The position numbers were made by a program, and so were the translations under genes. The notes under the pieces were generated by a model that worked only from the letters and a program-made list of their open reading frames with translations, was not told where the DNA came from and searched no databases. A stretch of DNA of 64,000 bases from Taylorella asinigenitalis ATCC 700933 (GTDB taxonomy: Bacteria > Pseudomonadota > Gammaproteobacteria > Burkholderiales > Burkholderiaceae_B). Shown here piece by piece: positions 27,424 through 35,234 of this stretch. Each line of letters begins with the position of its first letter. The stretch's first letter is position 1. Location: NCBI RefSeq assembly GCF_000687755.1, contig NZ_JHXN01000007.1:1-64000 (forward strand), read 5' to 3'.

Positions 27424-27984
27424 TCATATCGGAAGCTCAACTTGACCCATATTTAATGCAATGTAAACTTCAGCCAACATTTGAGCATCTAACAAGGCAC
27501 CGTGAGGATTTCTGTGTATTTTGGGATTGTAATTTTTATTTACTAATGTTTTATACAAAGCATCTAAAGAATATCGTTGCCTCGGGAACTCTGCCTTTGG
27601 AAATTTTTTTCTTCCGAGCAATACCGTATCAATAATATCAACCACATAATTTTTAAGGCTCGGTTTTCCACAAAGCCTAAGCTCGTTATTTAAAAATCCA
27701 AGATCAAAAGCTGCATGGTGAATTACTAGAATAGTGCCTTCAATAAAATTAAGAAATTCTTCGGCACAATCCGCAAATTTTGGTTTATCCATCAAAAATT
27801 GGCGACTAATTTTATGAGTTCTATAAGCCCCTGGAGACGAATCTCGCTCAGGATTAAAATACATATGAAGATTATGTCCCGTGCACTGGCCATCGATGAC
27901 TTCCACGCAACCAAGCTCTATAACTCTATCGCCCTCGTAGTATTTAGAGCCTGTGGTTTCAGTATCAAGACTTATATAACGCAT
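27424..27984 (-). CDS. DnaQ-like 3'-5' exonuclease, short paralogue
   Basis: 186 residues, a DEDDh exonuclease: Exo I SLDTETTGSKY, Exo II IHHAAFDLGFLNNEL, Exo III HGALLDAQMLAEVY. It aligns throughout with the gene directly upstream, with the same order of conserved residues (for example YFNPERDSSPGA against YFNPERDSDPDA), but ends at GQVELPI and lacks the roughly 50-residue tail that joins epsilon to the polymerase alpha subunit. Its ATG follows the stop of the long paralogue with no gap. It may proofread, work in repair or RNA turnover, or have lost its place in the replisome; sequence alone does not decide. Confidence 0.88.
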   Translation of the reverse strand: MRYISLDTETTGSKYYEGDRVIELGCVEVIDGQCTGHNLHMYFNPERDSSPGAYRTHKISRQFLMDKPKFADCAEEFLNFIEGTILVIHHAAFDLGFLNNELRLCGKPSLKNYVVDIIDTVLLGRKKFPKAEFPRQRYSLDALYKTLVNKNYNPKIHRNPHGALLDAQMLAEVYIALNMGQVELPI

Positions 27985-28701
27985 TTACCAGTTGATTTCT
28001 TTTTTGCTTTCTGCCGCTAGGGTGGCAATGTACTCGCTATGAGCCTTCATCTCTTCTTCGCTAACCTTAACGAGTTTCAAATCAAATTTGGATAGGTCTA
28101 CTGATCCAGAAGTAACAGCTTCTCCATGTTCTTGTTTTGCTTCTACCTGAACTTCTGAAAACAAATCGTTTTGGCCAGAATTTAATTTAATAAAAACTTT
28201 AGCCAACATGGTGACATCAAGCAGAGCCCCGTGGATTTTTCTATCTTTTGATTTATCGAATGTTTCGTCGACTAAGTCTTTATATAGTTTATCGAGAGTA
28301 ATTACGGCTGATGCAAATCCATTTTCTCGAGCATAATTACGAGAGTCAATAACGCCGTTTATAAACGAGTCTAATAATGGTTTTCCACATAATGAAAACT
28401 CAGTATTTAAGAACCCCATATCGAACGCGGCATTGTGAATAATAAGCTGAGCACCACTTAAATATTCGATAATTTGATCTGCTTTATCTGCAAATAATGG
28501 TTTGTCCGATAAAAACTCAGTAGTTAATCCGTGAACTCTTAGTGCATCTGGGTCCGAATCTCTTTCAGGATTAAAGTAGATATGTAGATCGTTACCTGTT
28601 AGTTTCCCATCAAGTAACTCAACACAACCAAGTTCGATAATTCGATGCCCAGACTTATAGTCCAGGCCAGTTGTTTCAGTATCTAGACAAACCTGACGCA
28701 T
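27985..28701 (-). CDS. dnaQ: DNA polymerase III epsilon subunit, proofreading exonuclease
   Basis: 238 residues, the usual epsilon length. Exo I CLDTETTGLDY, Exo II IHNAAFDMGFLNTEF and Exo III HGALLDVTMLAKVF give the DEDDh active site. GQNDLF after the nuclease domain (about residue 180) fits a beta-clamp-binding motif, and the following tail (to residue 238) corresponds to the part that binds alpha. It corrects replication errors as part of the polymerase core. It overlaps the fabI stop by one base and runs straight into the short paralogue, so fabI-dnaQ-dnaQ2 are one operon. It contains the near-match TGGCAATGT at 28023. Confidence 0.92.
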   Translation of the reverse strand: MRQVCLDTETTGLDYKSGHRIIELGCVELLDGKLTGNDLHIYFNPERDSDPDALRVHGLTTEFLSDKPLFADKADQIIEYLSGAQLIIHNAAFDMGFLNTEFSLCGKPLLDSFINGVIDSRNYARENGFASAVITLDKLYKDLVDETFDKSKDRKIHGALLDVTMLAKVFIKLNSGQNDLFSEVQVEAKQEHGEAVTSGSVDLSKFDLKLVKVSEEEMKAHSEYIATLAAESKKEINW

Positions 28702-29486
28702 TATTCATTCATGCCAGGAATTACCGCATGGAAACCATTATCCACGTGAATGATTTCGCCCGTAATGCCCTTAGATAAAGGAGATAGAAGGAATGCAGCT
28801 ACATTTCCCACTTCCTCAATAGTTATATTTCTACGCATAGGTGCGTTCGATGCTACATAGTCTAGAATTTTGCTAAAGCCTTTAATGCCAGACGCAGCCA
28901 ATGTTTTAATTGGGCCCGCAGAAATGGCATTACAGTTTACGCCTAGAGGGCCTAGGTCAGCGGCTAAATAACGTACAGATGCCTCTAGAGCCGCTTTTGC
29001 AACACCCATAGTGTTGTAGTTTGAGATTACTTTCTCAGACCCCAAGTAAGTTAAAGTTAAAACTGAACCTTGTGCCTTCTCTAAATATGGCAATGCTTCC
29101 TTAGCCAATGCAGGAAAGCTATATGCAGAAATATCGTGAGCTATCTTAAATGCATCTCTGCTCAAACCATCCAAAAATTTACCCGCAATTGACTCACGTG
29201 TAGCGAATCCAATAGAGTGTACAAGTCCATCAATAACACCCCATCTTTCACCAATTTGTCCGATGGCATTTTTAATTTCGTCATCACTAGAAACATCACA
29301 TGAGATTACAAAATCGCTACCAAAACTTGAGGCTAATTCTTCTACACGCTCCTTAAAACGATCACCAACGTATGTGAACGCCAGTTCAGCACCTTGCTCA
29401 TGACAAGCTTTGGCAATACCGTAGGCTATGGAACGGTCTGAAATTAATCCAGTGATAACTATCTTTTTCTTATCTAGAAATCCCAT
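28701..29486 (-). CDS. fabI: Enoyl-[acyl-carrier-protein] reductase (NADH)
   Basis: 261 residues. FabI reduces the trans-2 double bond in the last step of each fatty acid elongation cycle. The nucleotide site is VITGLISDRSIAYGIAKAC, the active-site region is TYLGSEKVISNYNTMGVAKA (Tyr and Lys of the Y-x(6)-K motif) and GPIKTLAASGI follows. It leads the operon containing both dnaQ genes. Triclosan-type inhibitors bind this family; nothing in the sequence suggests a resistance change. The upstream gap shares promoter space with the small gene at 29619. Confidence 0.96.
   Translation of the reverse strand: MGFLDKKKIVITGLISDRSIAYGIAKACHEQGAELAFTYVGDRFKERVEELASSFGSDFVISCDVSSDDEIKNAIGQIGERWGVIDGLVHSIGFATRESIAGKFLDGLSRDAFKIAHDISAYSFPALAKEALPYLEKAQGSVLTLTYLGSEKVISNYNTMGVAKAALEASVRYLAADLGPLGVNCNAISAGPIKTLAASGIKGFSKILDYVASNAPMRRNITIEEVGNVAAFLLSPLSKGITGEIIHVDNGFHAVIPGMNE
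29088..29096 (-). repeat. Exact copy of GCATTGCCA (reverse)
   Basis: Inside fabI, sense strand, Ala-Leu-Pro. Confidence 0.9.
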
Positions 29487-29566
29487 GGTTTTTCCTTATA
29501 TTAAATTCTGAAAATTGAAGTTATCTTATCATACCCTAGTTTGTATGAATGGCCATTTTAATATTG

Positions 29567-29595
29567 GTGACATATTAGGGAATTAGTCTTATATA
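29567..29595 (+). promoter_or_regulatory. Promoter-like hexamers before the 57-aa gene
   Basis: GTGACA (29567-29572), a 17-base spacer and TATATA (29590-29595), followed by an initiation region and AAGGAG at 29605. The match to the sigma-70 consensus is five of six and four of six. Confidence 0.5.
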
Positions 29596-29618
29596 ACCTT
29601 TTTTAAGGAGACAAAAAA

Positions 29619-29792
29619 ATGAAATTACTAAATCGTTTCCGTAATGAGTTTACTTCTAAAGACTGCTCATCAACTGTTCCTGAAACTACTGTGGATAAGG
29701 AAATTCAACAAGTAATTAATGAATTGACTCAATCAATTCTTCCAAATAAAGACGATTCTATTAAACCACTAATGGAAGTAAGTCTTAAATAA
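29619..29792 (+). CDS. Hypothetical 57-residue protein with strong expression signals
   Basis: ATG at 29619, stop at 29790-29792, encoding a protein that begins MKLLNRFRNEFTSKDC and ends KPLMEVSLK. The Shine-Dalgarno TAAGGAGAC sits at ideal spacing, a promoter-like pair lies at 29567 and a hairpin terminator starts five bases after the stop. The product is soluble, has one Cys and is mostly polar; the middle TVDKEIQQVINELTQSI looks like an amphipathic helix. I do not recognise the family. It fills the gap between fabI and purU and stands alone. Confidence 0.72.
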   Translation: MKLLNRFRNEFTSKDCSSTVPETTVDKEIQQVINELTQSILPNKDDSIKPLMEVSLK

Positions 29793-29796
29793 AATA

Positions 29797-29814
29797 AGGG
29801 GCTTTTAAGCCCCT
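29797..29814. terminator. Bidirectional terminator between the 57-aa gene and purU
   Basis: AGGGGCTT (29797-29804) pairs with AAGCCCCT (29807-29814) around two bases. The T-rich tract TTATTTTATTT follows on the minus strand, making it chiefly the purU terminator; it can also end the small plus-strand gene. Confidence 0.75.
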
Positions 29815-29864
29815 CAAATCACATTAAATCACACACAAGCTCACAAGCAAAATAATCCGTGTTC

Positions 29865-30710
29865 CTAGTCAAATACTACAGTCTTACTGCCGTTGATTAA
29901 TATGCGATGCTCAATATGGCTTCGCACTGCACGTGATAACACCAAAGATTCAATATCGCTCCCTACATTAACAAGATCTTCCGCCGTGTGTCTGTGATCT
30001 ACATGCTCGATTTCTTGCTCTATTATCGGACCCTCGTCTAAATCCGAAGTTACATAGTGAGCAGTAGCACCGATTATTTTTACCCCACGTGCATAAGCTT
30101 GATGATATGGTTTCGCACCTTTAAAACTAGGCAAGAAACTATGATGTATATTTATGGCTTTGCCGCTCAAAGCTTCACACATTTCATTTGAAAGAATTTG
30201 CATATATCTAGCAAGCACTACAAGATCAACTTCTAATTCATCAACAAGACGCAAAATTTCAGTCTCTTGCTCCTTGCGATTTTCTTTCGAAACAGGTAGA
30301 TGATAAAAAGGAATTCCATAGCTTTTCGAGAGTTTCTCAAAAACTCTATGATTAGAGACTACGCCCACGATATTGATGGGCAGATTGCCGCTTTTTGTCC
30401 TAAAAAGCAAATCATTAAGACAATGTCCCTGTTTACTTACTAGAATAAGAACATTGCTTTTTTGCTCTAAATCCCATATTTTCCAATTCATATCGTATTG
30501 GGTGGCAATGCCCCCGAACTTCTCCCGCAGAGTTTCTAAATCAAAGTTTTCAAGCGAGAAATGCACACGTAAGAAGAAAGTTTTGGAGTCGTAATCGCCA
30601 AACTGCTGGGAATCGATAATATTTCCGCCAAGATTAAGAAGAAAACCAGATACAGTGTGAACAATACCTGTACGATCAGGACATGATAGTGTGAGAATGT
30701 AATGTTTCAT
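29865..30710 (-). CDS. purU: Formyltetrahydrofolate deformylase
   Basis: About 281 residues from ATG 30710 (MKHYILTLSCPDRTGIV). PurU hydrolyses 10-formyl-THF to formate and THF, feeding purine synthesis and balancing one-carbon units. An N-terminal ACT domain (residues 1-80) is followed by the formyltransferase-like domain with VVLARYMQILS, INIHHSFLPSFKGAKPYHQAY and GATAHYVTSDLDEGPIIEQ, which hold the catalytic Asn-His-Asp. The frame extends to a TTG at 30731 inside a terminator stem, which is unlikely as a start. No Shine-Dalgarno sequence stands before the ATG. It is connected in function with gcvTHP, thyA and folA in the window. Confidence 0.93.
   Translation of the reverse strand: MKHYILTLSCPDRTGIVHTVSGFLLNLGGNIIDSQQFGDYDSKTFFLRVHFSLENFDLETLREKFGGIATQYDMNWKIWDLEQKSNVLILVSKQGHCLNDLLFRTKSGNLPINIVGVVSNHRVFEKLSKSYGIPFYHLPVSKENRKEQETEILRLVDELEVDLVVLARYMQILSNEMCEALSGKAINIHHSFLPSFKGAKPYHQAYARGVKIIGATAHYVTSDLDEGPIIEQEIEHVDHRHTAEDLVNVGSDIESLVLSRAVRSHIEHRILINGSKTVVFD
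30503..30511 (-). repeat. Exact copy of GCATTGCCA (reverse)
   Basis: Inside purU, sense strand, in the frame Gly-Ile-Ala. Confidence 0.9.
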
Positions 30711-30720
30711 GCAAATAAAA

Positions 30721-30745
30721 ACCCAAAGCAATAGGGGCTTTGGGT
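30721..30745 (-). terminator. Terminator hairpin directly in front of purU
   Basis: ACCCAAAGC (30721-30729) pairs with GCTTTGGGT (30737-30745). On the minus strand it is followed by TTTTTATTTGC and then, 10 bases past the stem, the purU ATG. It ends the upstream lipoprotein transcript, or acts as an attenuator for purU. Confidence 0.75.
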
Positions 30746-30765
30746 CTGAAAAATAAAAATAAAAA

Positions 30766-31158
30766 TTAACTTTTACCTAAGATACCAGATTTAGAAGTAT
30801 CAGATGATGAACTAATTGTGTAATTTCTAACTGTACCGTTTTTATTAAATTCGAAAATGATAGATTTGCCTTTGCTGTCATTACCTGAAGAGAACATATC
30901 TACTACAGGAATAAAGTTAGTTACGTGAGATGTAGATTCGCCATAACGATAAACCCAAATTTCATAACCATTGTTATAAGTCAATTCATTAGGTTCGCCA
31001 TAATATGCCCTAATATCATATTTTGTAGTTTTGCCTTTAACAACAGTTTCTTTTAGTTCTTCAACCGTAACATCTTTAATAGCAGCATTTCCTGAGCTCG
31101 CACAGCCAGAGATAATAGCTGCAGAAGCTAATACTGTAGCAATAAGAATATTTTTCAT
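30766..31158 (-). CDS. SmpA/OmlA (BamE-like) lipoprotein
   Basis: 130 residues. Signal peptide with lipobox IISGC, so Cys19 is lipidated. The segment KGKTTKYDIRAYYGEPNELTYNNG-like (residues 42-65) and the strand YEIWVYRYG match the BamE fold (K..T...v...lG.P). BamE itself is part of the outer-membrane beta-barrel assembly machine; this protein is similar, but whether it is the canonical subunit or a paralogue cannot be said without the rest of the genome. It ends in a serine-rich tail and is followed by the hairpin at 30721. Confidence 0.8.
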   Translation of the reverse strand: MKNILIATVLASAAIISGCASSGNAAIKDVTVEELKETVVKGKTTKYDIRAYYGEPNELTYNNGYEIWVYRYGESTSHVTNFIPVVDMFSSGNDSKGKSIIFEFNKNGTVRNYTISSSSDTSKSGILGKS

Positions 31159-31332
31159 GAGGAATTCCTTAGAGAGGTGTTTCAGACGATTATATTATAT
31201 GTATGGTACTGTTACATAAGATTAACTAATAAGCTAAATAAATTGGCTTGATTATATTTAGGGTAATGATGGTGGTAAAGGCTGAAAATAAAATGTGAGA
31301 CCCGCATAAATACAGGCTTTCAAGCAAATTTT

Positions 31333-31417
31333 TGGTGCCCGAGGCCGGAATCGAACCGGCACGCCTTGCGGCGGGGGATTTTGAGTCCCCTGCGTCTACC
31401 AATTTCACCACTCGGGC
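31333..31417 (-). tRNA. tRNA-Leu, anticodon CAA
   Basis: 85 bases on the minus strand with a complete cloverleaf and encoded CCA. The acceptor stem GCCCGAG pairs with CTCGGGC, the anticodon stem GGGGA/TCCCC holds the loop CTCAAAA with anticodon CAA, a long variable arm of the class II type follows, and the T loop reads GGTTCGATTCC. It reads UUG leucine codons. Confidence 0.96.
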
Positions 31418-31469
31418 TTACGTGGAAAAGTTAAAAATTATACCAATAAATTCTATTATTGTTAAAGTT

Positions 31470-32054
31470 TTATGAATTCTCTAAAGATAGTGGTATTTCT
31501 CTAAAAGTGCAGCCACCATATTTTCTATATTTTGCCCAGTTGAAAAATGGACCTGGGTCGTTTTTTCTTCCAGGAGCGATATGCTCATGTCCCCTGATAT
31601 CGGTAATTGGGTAACGGTATTTTAAGATCTTAGTAAGTGACGAGAGGCTTTTATATTGTTCTTCTGTAAATGCATCTATTTCAGAGCCTTCTAGTTCTAT
31701 GCCCAGTGAAAATTCATTGCATTTTTCACGTCCACCGAAAAAAGAAATACCAGCATGAAAAGCCATCTTATCCGTACTTACAAACTGAATTATTTCGCCC
31801 GTCCTTTTGATTAAAAAATGAGAGGATACTCTTAGATGTGAAATATTTGCAAAATAGGGGTGATCGTGTGGGTCCAATGAATTTGTGAATAATTTCTCTA
31901 CATAAGTCCCACCATATTTATAAGGTGGCAATGATATGAAATGCACTACAAGTAGTGAAATTTGAGTTCCAGAAGGGCGTTCTACGAAATTAGGAGATAA
32001 AACTTTGGGGCAATTGCTTAAAAAGCCGCATCTATCGATATATGTATAATTCAA
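31470..32054 (-). CDS. ampD: 1,6-anhydro-N-acetylmuramyl-L-alanine amidase
   Basis: 194 residues of the N-acetylmuramoyl-L-alanine amidase 2 family. AmpD cleaves the stem peptide from anhydro-muropeptides in the cytoplasm during cell-wall recycling and so controls AmpR-type beta-lactamase induction where that exists. Zinc ligands are the histidine of LLVVHFISLP, the histidine of RGHEHIAPGRKNDPG and the aspartate of NDPG. The start is TTG, overlapping the upstream stop as TTGA; no in-frame ATG occurs before the first conserved strand. It is translationally coupled to the small membrane-protein gene upstream. Confidence 0.93.
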   Translation of the reverse strand: MNYTYIDRCGFLSNCPKVLSPNFVERPSGTQISLLVVHFISLPPYKYGGTYVEKLFTNSLDPHDHPYFANISHLRVSSHFLIKRTGEIIQFVSTDKMAFHAGISFFGGREKCNEFSLGIELEGSEIDAFTEEQYKSLSSLTKILKYRYPITDIRGHEHIAPGRKNDPGPFFNWAKYRKYGGCTFREIPLSLENS

Positions 32055-32356
32055 TTTTCTTTTTTAGGTCGAGATAGGGCCATGCGTTTATGGTCATCGC
32101 AACAGTAGTGTTTTCCATCGGCTTTAACGATTTCACTTTCAGGAGTATGTAAGCCGCAGAAATCACACTCAATCATATTTTCTGGAGATGCATGAGATGC
32201 CTCTGAGTCAAAATTTTTATAGCTTTCTTCAACACGTTTGCGGTTTTCTCGGGCAATCTGACTGGAACGATTGAACTGACGAAAAATACCCCAAGCACCT
32301 ACAAGAAAGAAAAATACTATCGCTAAAGATAGAACAAAAAACAGAAGCCTAATCAT
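32051..32356 (-). CDS. PP0621-family small membrane protein with a zinc-ribbon-like motif
   Basis: 101 residues. One N-terminal transmembrane helix (residues 4-24), a charged linker, and a C-terminal CDFCGLHTPES...HYCCDDH pattern with four cysteines and histidines spaced like a treble-clef or zinc ribbon. Such genes sit beside ampD and the CcsA/HemX-like gene in many betaproteobacteria. Function unknown. Confidence 0.82.
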   Translation of the reverse strand: MIRLLFFVLSLAIVFFFLVGAWGIFRQFNRSSQIARENRKRVEESYKNFDSEASHASPENMIECDFCGLHTPESEIVKADGKHYCCDDHKRMALSRPKKEN

Positions 32357-32364
32357 AATAACAA

Positions 32365-33204
32365 CTAAACCCTATGTAGTAGAACTTCAAGTATAAACCG
32401 AGTTCCAGTATAAGCTAGAAAAAGCAATGCAAACCCTATAAGAGTCCAACGCAAATAACTTCGTCCCCGCCAACCCCAAATCGATCTACCAATCAGTAAT
32501 ACACCAAAGATTATCCATGAGAACAAGGTAAAGAAAGTCTTATGGTCTCGTGGCAATATAACCCCTCGCATATCCATAGACACGAAAATGCCAGTAATTA
32601 TGGAAATTGTTAATAATAAAAAACCAACCCAAATAATGCGATAAAGCATTCTCTCTTGCACCATAAGAGGCGGTTGTGCATTTATCAATCTTGCAAAAAT
32701 AGAAGTTTGCTTAGTTAAGTCAGTAGGTCGCCTTAAGTACTTATCTAAGAAAAACATAATAATTACTTGAATAGCAGCAATAGCGATAATGGCATAAGCA
32801 AAAAATGAAAATACCATATGCACTAAAAACATATTATTAAGTATTGGTATACCTATGCTTTGTTCTGATGGTGGAAATATCGCCGCAATCAAACAACTTA
32901 AAGCTGCAGCTGGGAAAATTAGATATAGGTAACCTCTAATTTTCAATAATGTACTTTCAAACAAATAGAATAGAAGACCTAACCACATCATAAAAGATAT
33001 GCTTAATGCCCAATTAATTTTTATAGTCGTTAAACCATGGTGGCTTGGGGTGAACATATTAAAATGAACAGCAAAGCCATGTACAACTGCTGTTGCGATA
33101 AGCAATAACTGGAGAAGAATATTTTGGCGTTCGCGCTGTAAAAGTAAGCCTAAAAGCAAATACATCAGAGCAGCAACGTAATGAAGAACGACATCATTCG
33201 ACAT
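32365..33204 (-). CDS. CcsA/HemX-like integral membrane protein
   Basis: 279 residues with about eight transmembrane helices spread over the whole length, consistent with the cytochrome c assembly (CcsA/HemX, YpjD) family. It lacks the tryptophan-rich WWD haem-handling motif of true CcsA/CcmC, so haem delivery is not shown. It is divergent from ffh and first in the leftward unit with the small zinc-ribbon protein and ampD; in betaproteobacteria this gene is typically paired with ffh. Its function is unknown. Confidence 0.82.
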   Translation of the reverse strand: MSNDVVLHYVAALMYLLLGLLLQRERQNILLQLLLIATAVVHGFAVHFNMFTPSHHGLTTIKINWALSISFMMWLGLLFYLFESTLLKIRGYLYLIFPAAALSCLIAAIFPPSEQSIGIPILNNMFLVHMVFSFFAYAIIAIAAIQVIIMFFLDKYLRRPTDLTKQTSIFARLINAQPPLMVQERMLYRIIWVGFLLLTISIITGIFVSMDMRGVILPRDHKTFFTLFSWIIFGVLLIGRSIWGWRGRSYLRWTLIGFALLFLAYTGTRFILEVLLHRV

Positions 33205-33267
33205 CTATAAAGCCTTCAACTTATAATTGATGTAAATCACAAGTATAACCTATTAAATCTCAATTAA

Positions 33268-34683
33268 ATGTTCGAAAATTTATCAAATCGTTTAGCCCGT
33301 GTAATGCAAACAATGCGAGGCGAAGCACGTCTAACAGAGCAAAACACAAAAGACATGCTGCGCGAAATTCGTATGGCCCTGATAGAGGCCGACGTGGCAT
33401 TGCCAGTAGTGAAATCTTTTATAGATGAAGTCAAGTCTAAGGCTATGGGGCAGGATGTGGCCACAAGCCTAAATCCCGGTCAAGCCTTGGTGGGCGTTGT
33501 TCATAAAGAATTAACAGCTCTTATGGGTGGAGATTTAGGGGAGCAAGCATCACAGCTTTCTTTAGCCGCTCAACCACCAGCAGTGATATTAATGGCTGGT
33601 CTACAAGGGGCCGGAAAAACTACCACCGTAGGAAAATTATCGAGATTGCTGGTTAAGGGTTTATTGCCAGCAGGGAATAATAAAAAGCATAATCCTAAAA
33701 AAGTGCTTGTTGTTAGTGCGGACGTATATAGACCAGCGGCCATAGAACAATTAAAAACTGTCGCCCAACAGGCGGGGGTGGATTTCTTTCCATCGACTTC
33801 AGATCAAAAGCCGCTTGATATCGCAAAAGCGGCTCTAGACCATGCGAAACGTCAATTCTACGATGTGCTTATTGTGGATACGGCGGGGCGTCTTGGTATC
33901 GATATGAACATGATGAATGAGATTAGTGAGCTGCATAAGTTCTTAAATCCAGTTGAAACTTTGTTTGTTGTCGATGCGATGCAGGGGCAAGATGCCGTAA
34001 ATGTAGCGAAAGCTTTTGCGGAGGCATTGCCACTAACAGGTGTAGTGCTCACGAAGATGGACGGTGATGCACGAGGCGGGGCAGCTTTATCAGTACGTAA
34101 GGTAACTGGAAAGCCTCTGAAATTTATAGGTGTCTCTGAGAAGCTAGATGGGCTTGAACCATTCCATCCTGAACGCATGGCTCAAAGAATTTTGGGGATG
34201 GGTGATATCGTCTCTCTTGTTGAGCAGGTGCAGAGTAATATCGATATCGCTGAGGCCGAGCGCATTGCCAAAAAAATTAAATCTAAAGATAAATTTGATT
34301 TGAATGATTTTAAAGATCAGCTTCAACAGGTCAAGAAAATGGGCAGCATGACTAGTCTTATGGAAAAACTGCCTGGACAATTCTCGCAAATGGCTGGCCA
34401 AATCGATGAACAGCAAGCAGATAAGCATCTTCGCCGAACTGAGGGCATTATTAATTCAATGACACCGCACGAGCGACGTAAACCTGAAATTATTAACGGA
34501 AAACGCAGGCAGAGAATTGCAAAAGGTGCGGGTGTGCCTGTGCAGGAAGTCAATAAATTGCTTAAGCAATTTGAGCAGATGCAGGGCATGATGAAGCAGC
34601 TCAAAAAAGGCGGTATGGGCAAGCTTATGAAAGGTATGAACAGTCTTGCGGGTATGGGTCGCTTTATGGGTGGAAGACGATAA
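33268..34683 (+). CDS. ffh: Signal recognition particle GTPase Ffh
   Basis: 471 residues. Ffh binds 4.5S RNA and nascent membrane proteins and docks with FtsY. The N domain is followed by the GTPase motifs GLQGAGKTTTVGKLS (G1), DTAGRLG (G3) and TKMDGDARGG (G4), and by the methionine-rich M domain (after residue 320), with MTPHERRKPEIINGKRRQRIAKGAG as the RNA-binding helix region. The start ATG lacks a strong ribosome site. Three exact repeat copies lie inside (33397, 34024, 34262). Confidence 0.97.
   Translation: MFENLSNRLARVMQTMRGEARLTEQNTKDMLREIRMALIEADVALPVVKSFIDEVKSKAMGQDVATSLNPGQALVGVVHKELTALMGGDLGEQASQLSLAAQPPAVILMAGLQGAGKTTTVGKLSRLLVKGLLPAGNNKKHNPKKVLVVSADVYRPAAIEQLKTVAQQAGVDFFPSTSDQKPLDIAKAALDHAKRQFYDVLIVDTAGRLGIDMNMMNEISELHKFLNPVETLFVVDAMQGQDAVNVAKAFAEALPLTGVVLTKMDGDARGGAALSVRKVTGKPLKFIGVSEKLDGLEPFHPERMAQRILGMGDIVSLVEQVQSNIDIAEAERIAKKIKSKDKFDLNDFKDQLQQVKKMGSMTSLMEKLPGQFSQMAGQIDEQQADKHLRRTEGIINSMTPHERRKPEIINGKRRQRIAKGAGVPVQEVNKLLKQFEQMQGMMKQLKKGGMGKLMKGMNSLAGMGRFMGGRR
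33397..33405 (+). repeat. Exact copy of GCATTGCCA
   Basis: Inside ffh, Ala-Leu-Pro; flanked as TGGCATTGCCA, an 11-base near-palindrome. Confidence 0.9.
34024..34032 (+). repeat. Exact copy of GCATTGCCA
   Basis: Inside ffh, sense strand, Ala-Leu-Pro. Confidence 0.9.
34262..34270 (+). repeat. Exact copy of GCATTGCCA
   Basis: Inside ffh, sense strand, in the frame Arg-Ile-Ala. Confidence 0.9.
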
Positions 34684-34693
34684 AAAAATAAAA

Positions 34694-34718
34694 AAAGTGC
34701 ACCACGAGGGTGCACTTT
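34694..34718. terminator. Bidirectional terminator between ffh and kbp
   Basis: AAAGTGCACC (34694-34703) pairs with GGTGCACTTT (34709-34718), a perfect 10-bp stem. T-rich tracts follow on both strands, so it closes ffh and the converging LysM gene. Confidence 0.88.
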
Positions 34719-34737
34719 GGTTTAAGCTTAAAAAAAA

Positions 34738-35181
34738 TTAAGCTACGTTTTCTGGAATACGAAGAACTTGACCTGGATAGATTTTATCTGCTGAAGAAAG
34801 CATAGGTTGATTTGCTTCGAAGATTGAGTTGTATTTGTTAGCGTCACCGTAAACTTCTTGAGAGATTTTAGAAAGAGTGTCACCTTCTTTTACAGTGTAC
34901 ATTTTTGATTCTTTCTGACCATCAGGAACTTGAACGTTACTTTCAACTTGAGAAATACCTTTATTATTTCCTAAAGCTAGTGCAATACGCTCAGCAATTT
35001 CTTGAGATTTAGCAATACCATCTAAAAAGATTTTTTCGCCATCACGTTTGATTTCGATACCGTCAGTGTCGATATTTTGTTTAGCAAGTTGGCTTTTAAG
35101 TTGCTCAGGAGATTGATTTTGATCGTCGTCTGAACCGAATAAAGATTCACCAGCTTCTTTAATGAAATTGATAATACCCAT
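34738..35181 (-). CDS. BON and LysM domain protein, Kbp/YgaU-like
   Basis: 147 residues from ATG 35181 (MGIINFIKEAGESLFG). A BON domain occupies about residues 25-88 and a LysM domain with YTVKEGDTLSKISQEVYGDANKYNSIFEANQ fills the C-terminus. In E. coli Kbp (YgaU) is a cytoplasmic potassium-binding protein; the lack of a signal peptide here agrees. The ribosome site AAGGAAG is well placed. The frame is open to 35262 but the extra residues are unlike the family. Confidence 0.9.
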   Translation of the reverse strand: MGIINFIKEAGESLFGSDDDQNQSPEQLKSQLAKQNIDTDGIEIKRDGEKIFLDGIAKSQEIAERIALALGNNKGISQVESNVQVPDGQKESKMYTVKEGDTLSKISQEVYGDANKYNSIFEANQPMLSSADKIYPGQVLRIPENVA

Positions 35182-35234
35182 TTTTCTTCCTTCATAAATG
35201 TAAGTTAAGGAAAATTTATTATACAGGTCGAAAA

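Noticed and set aside
31226-31411. A 61-codon ORF on the minus strand
   Set aside because: It covers the tRNA-Leu gene; the reading frame is incidental.
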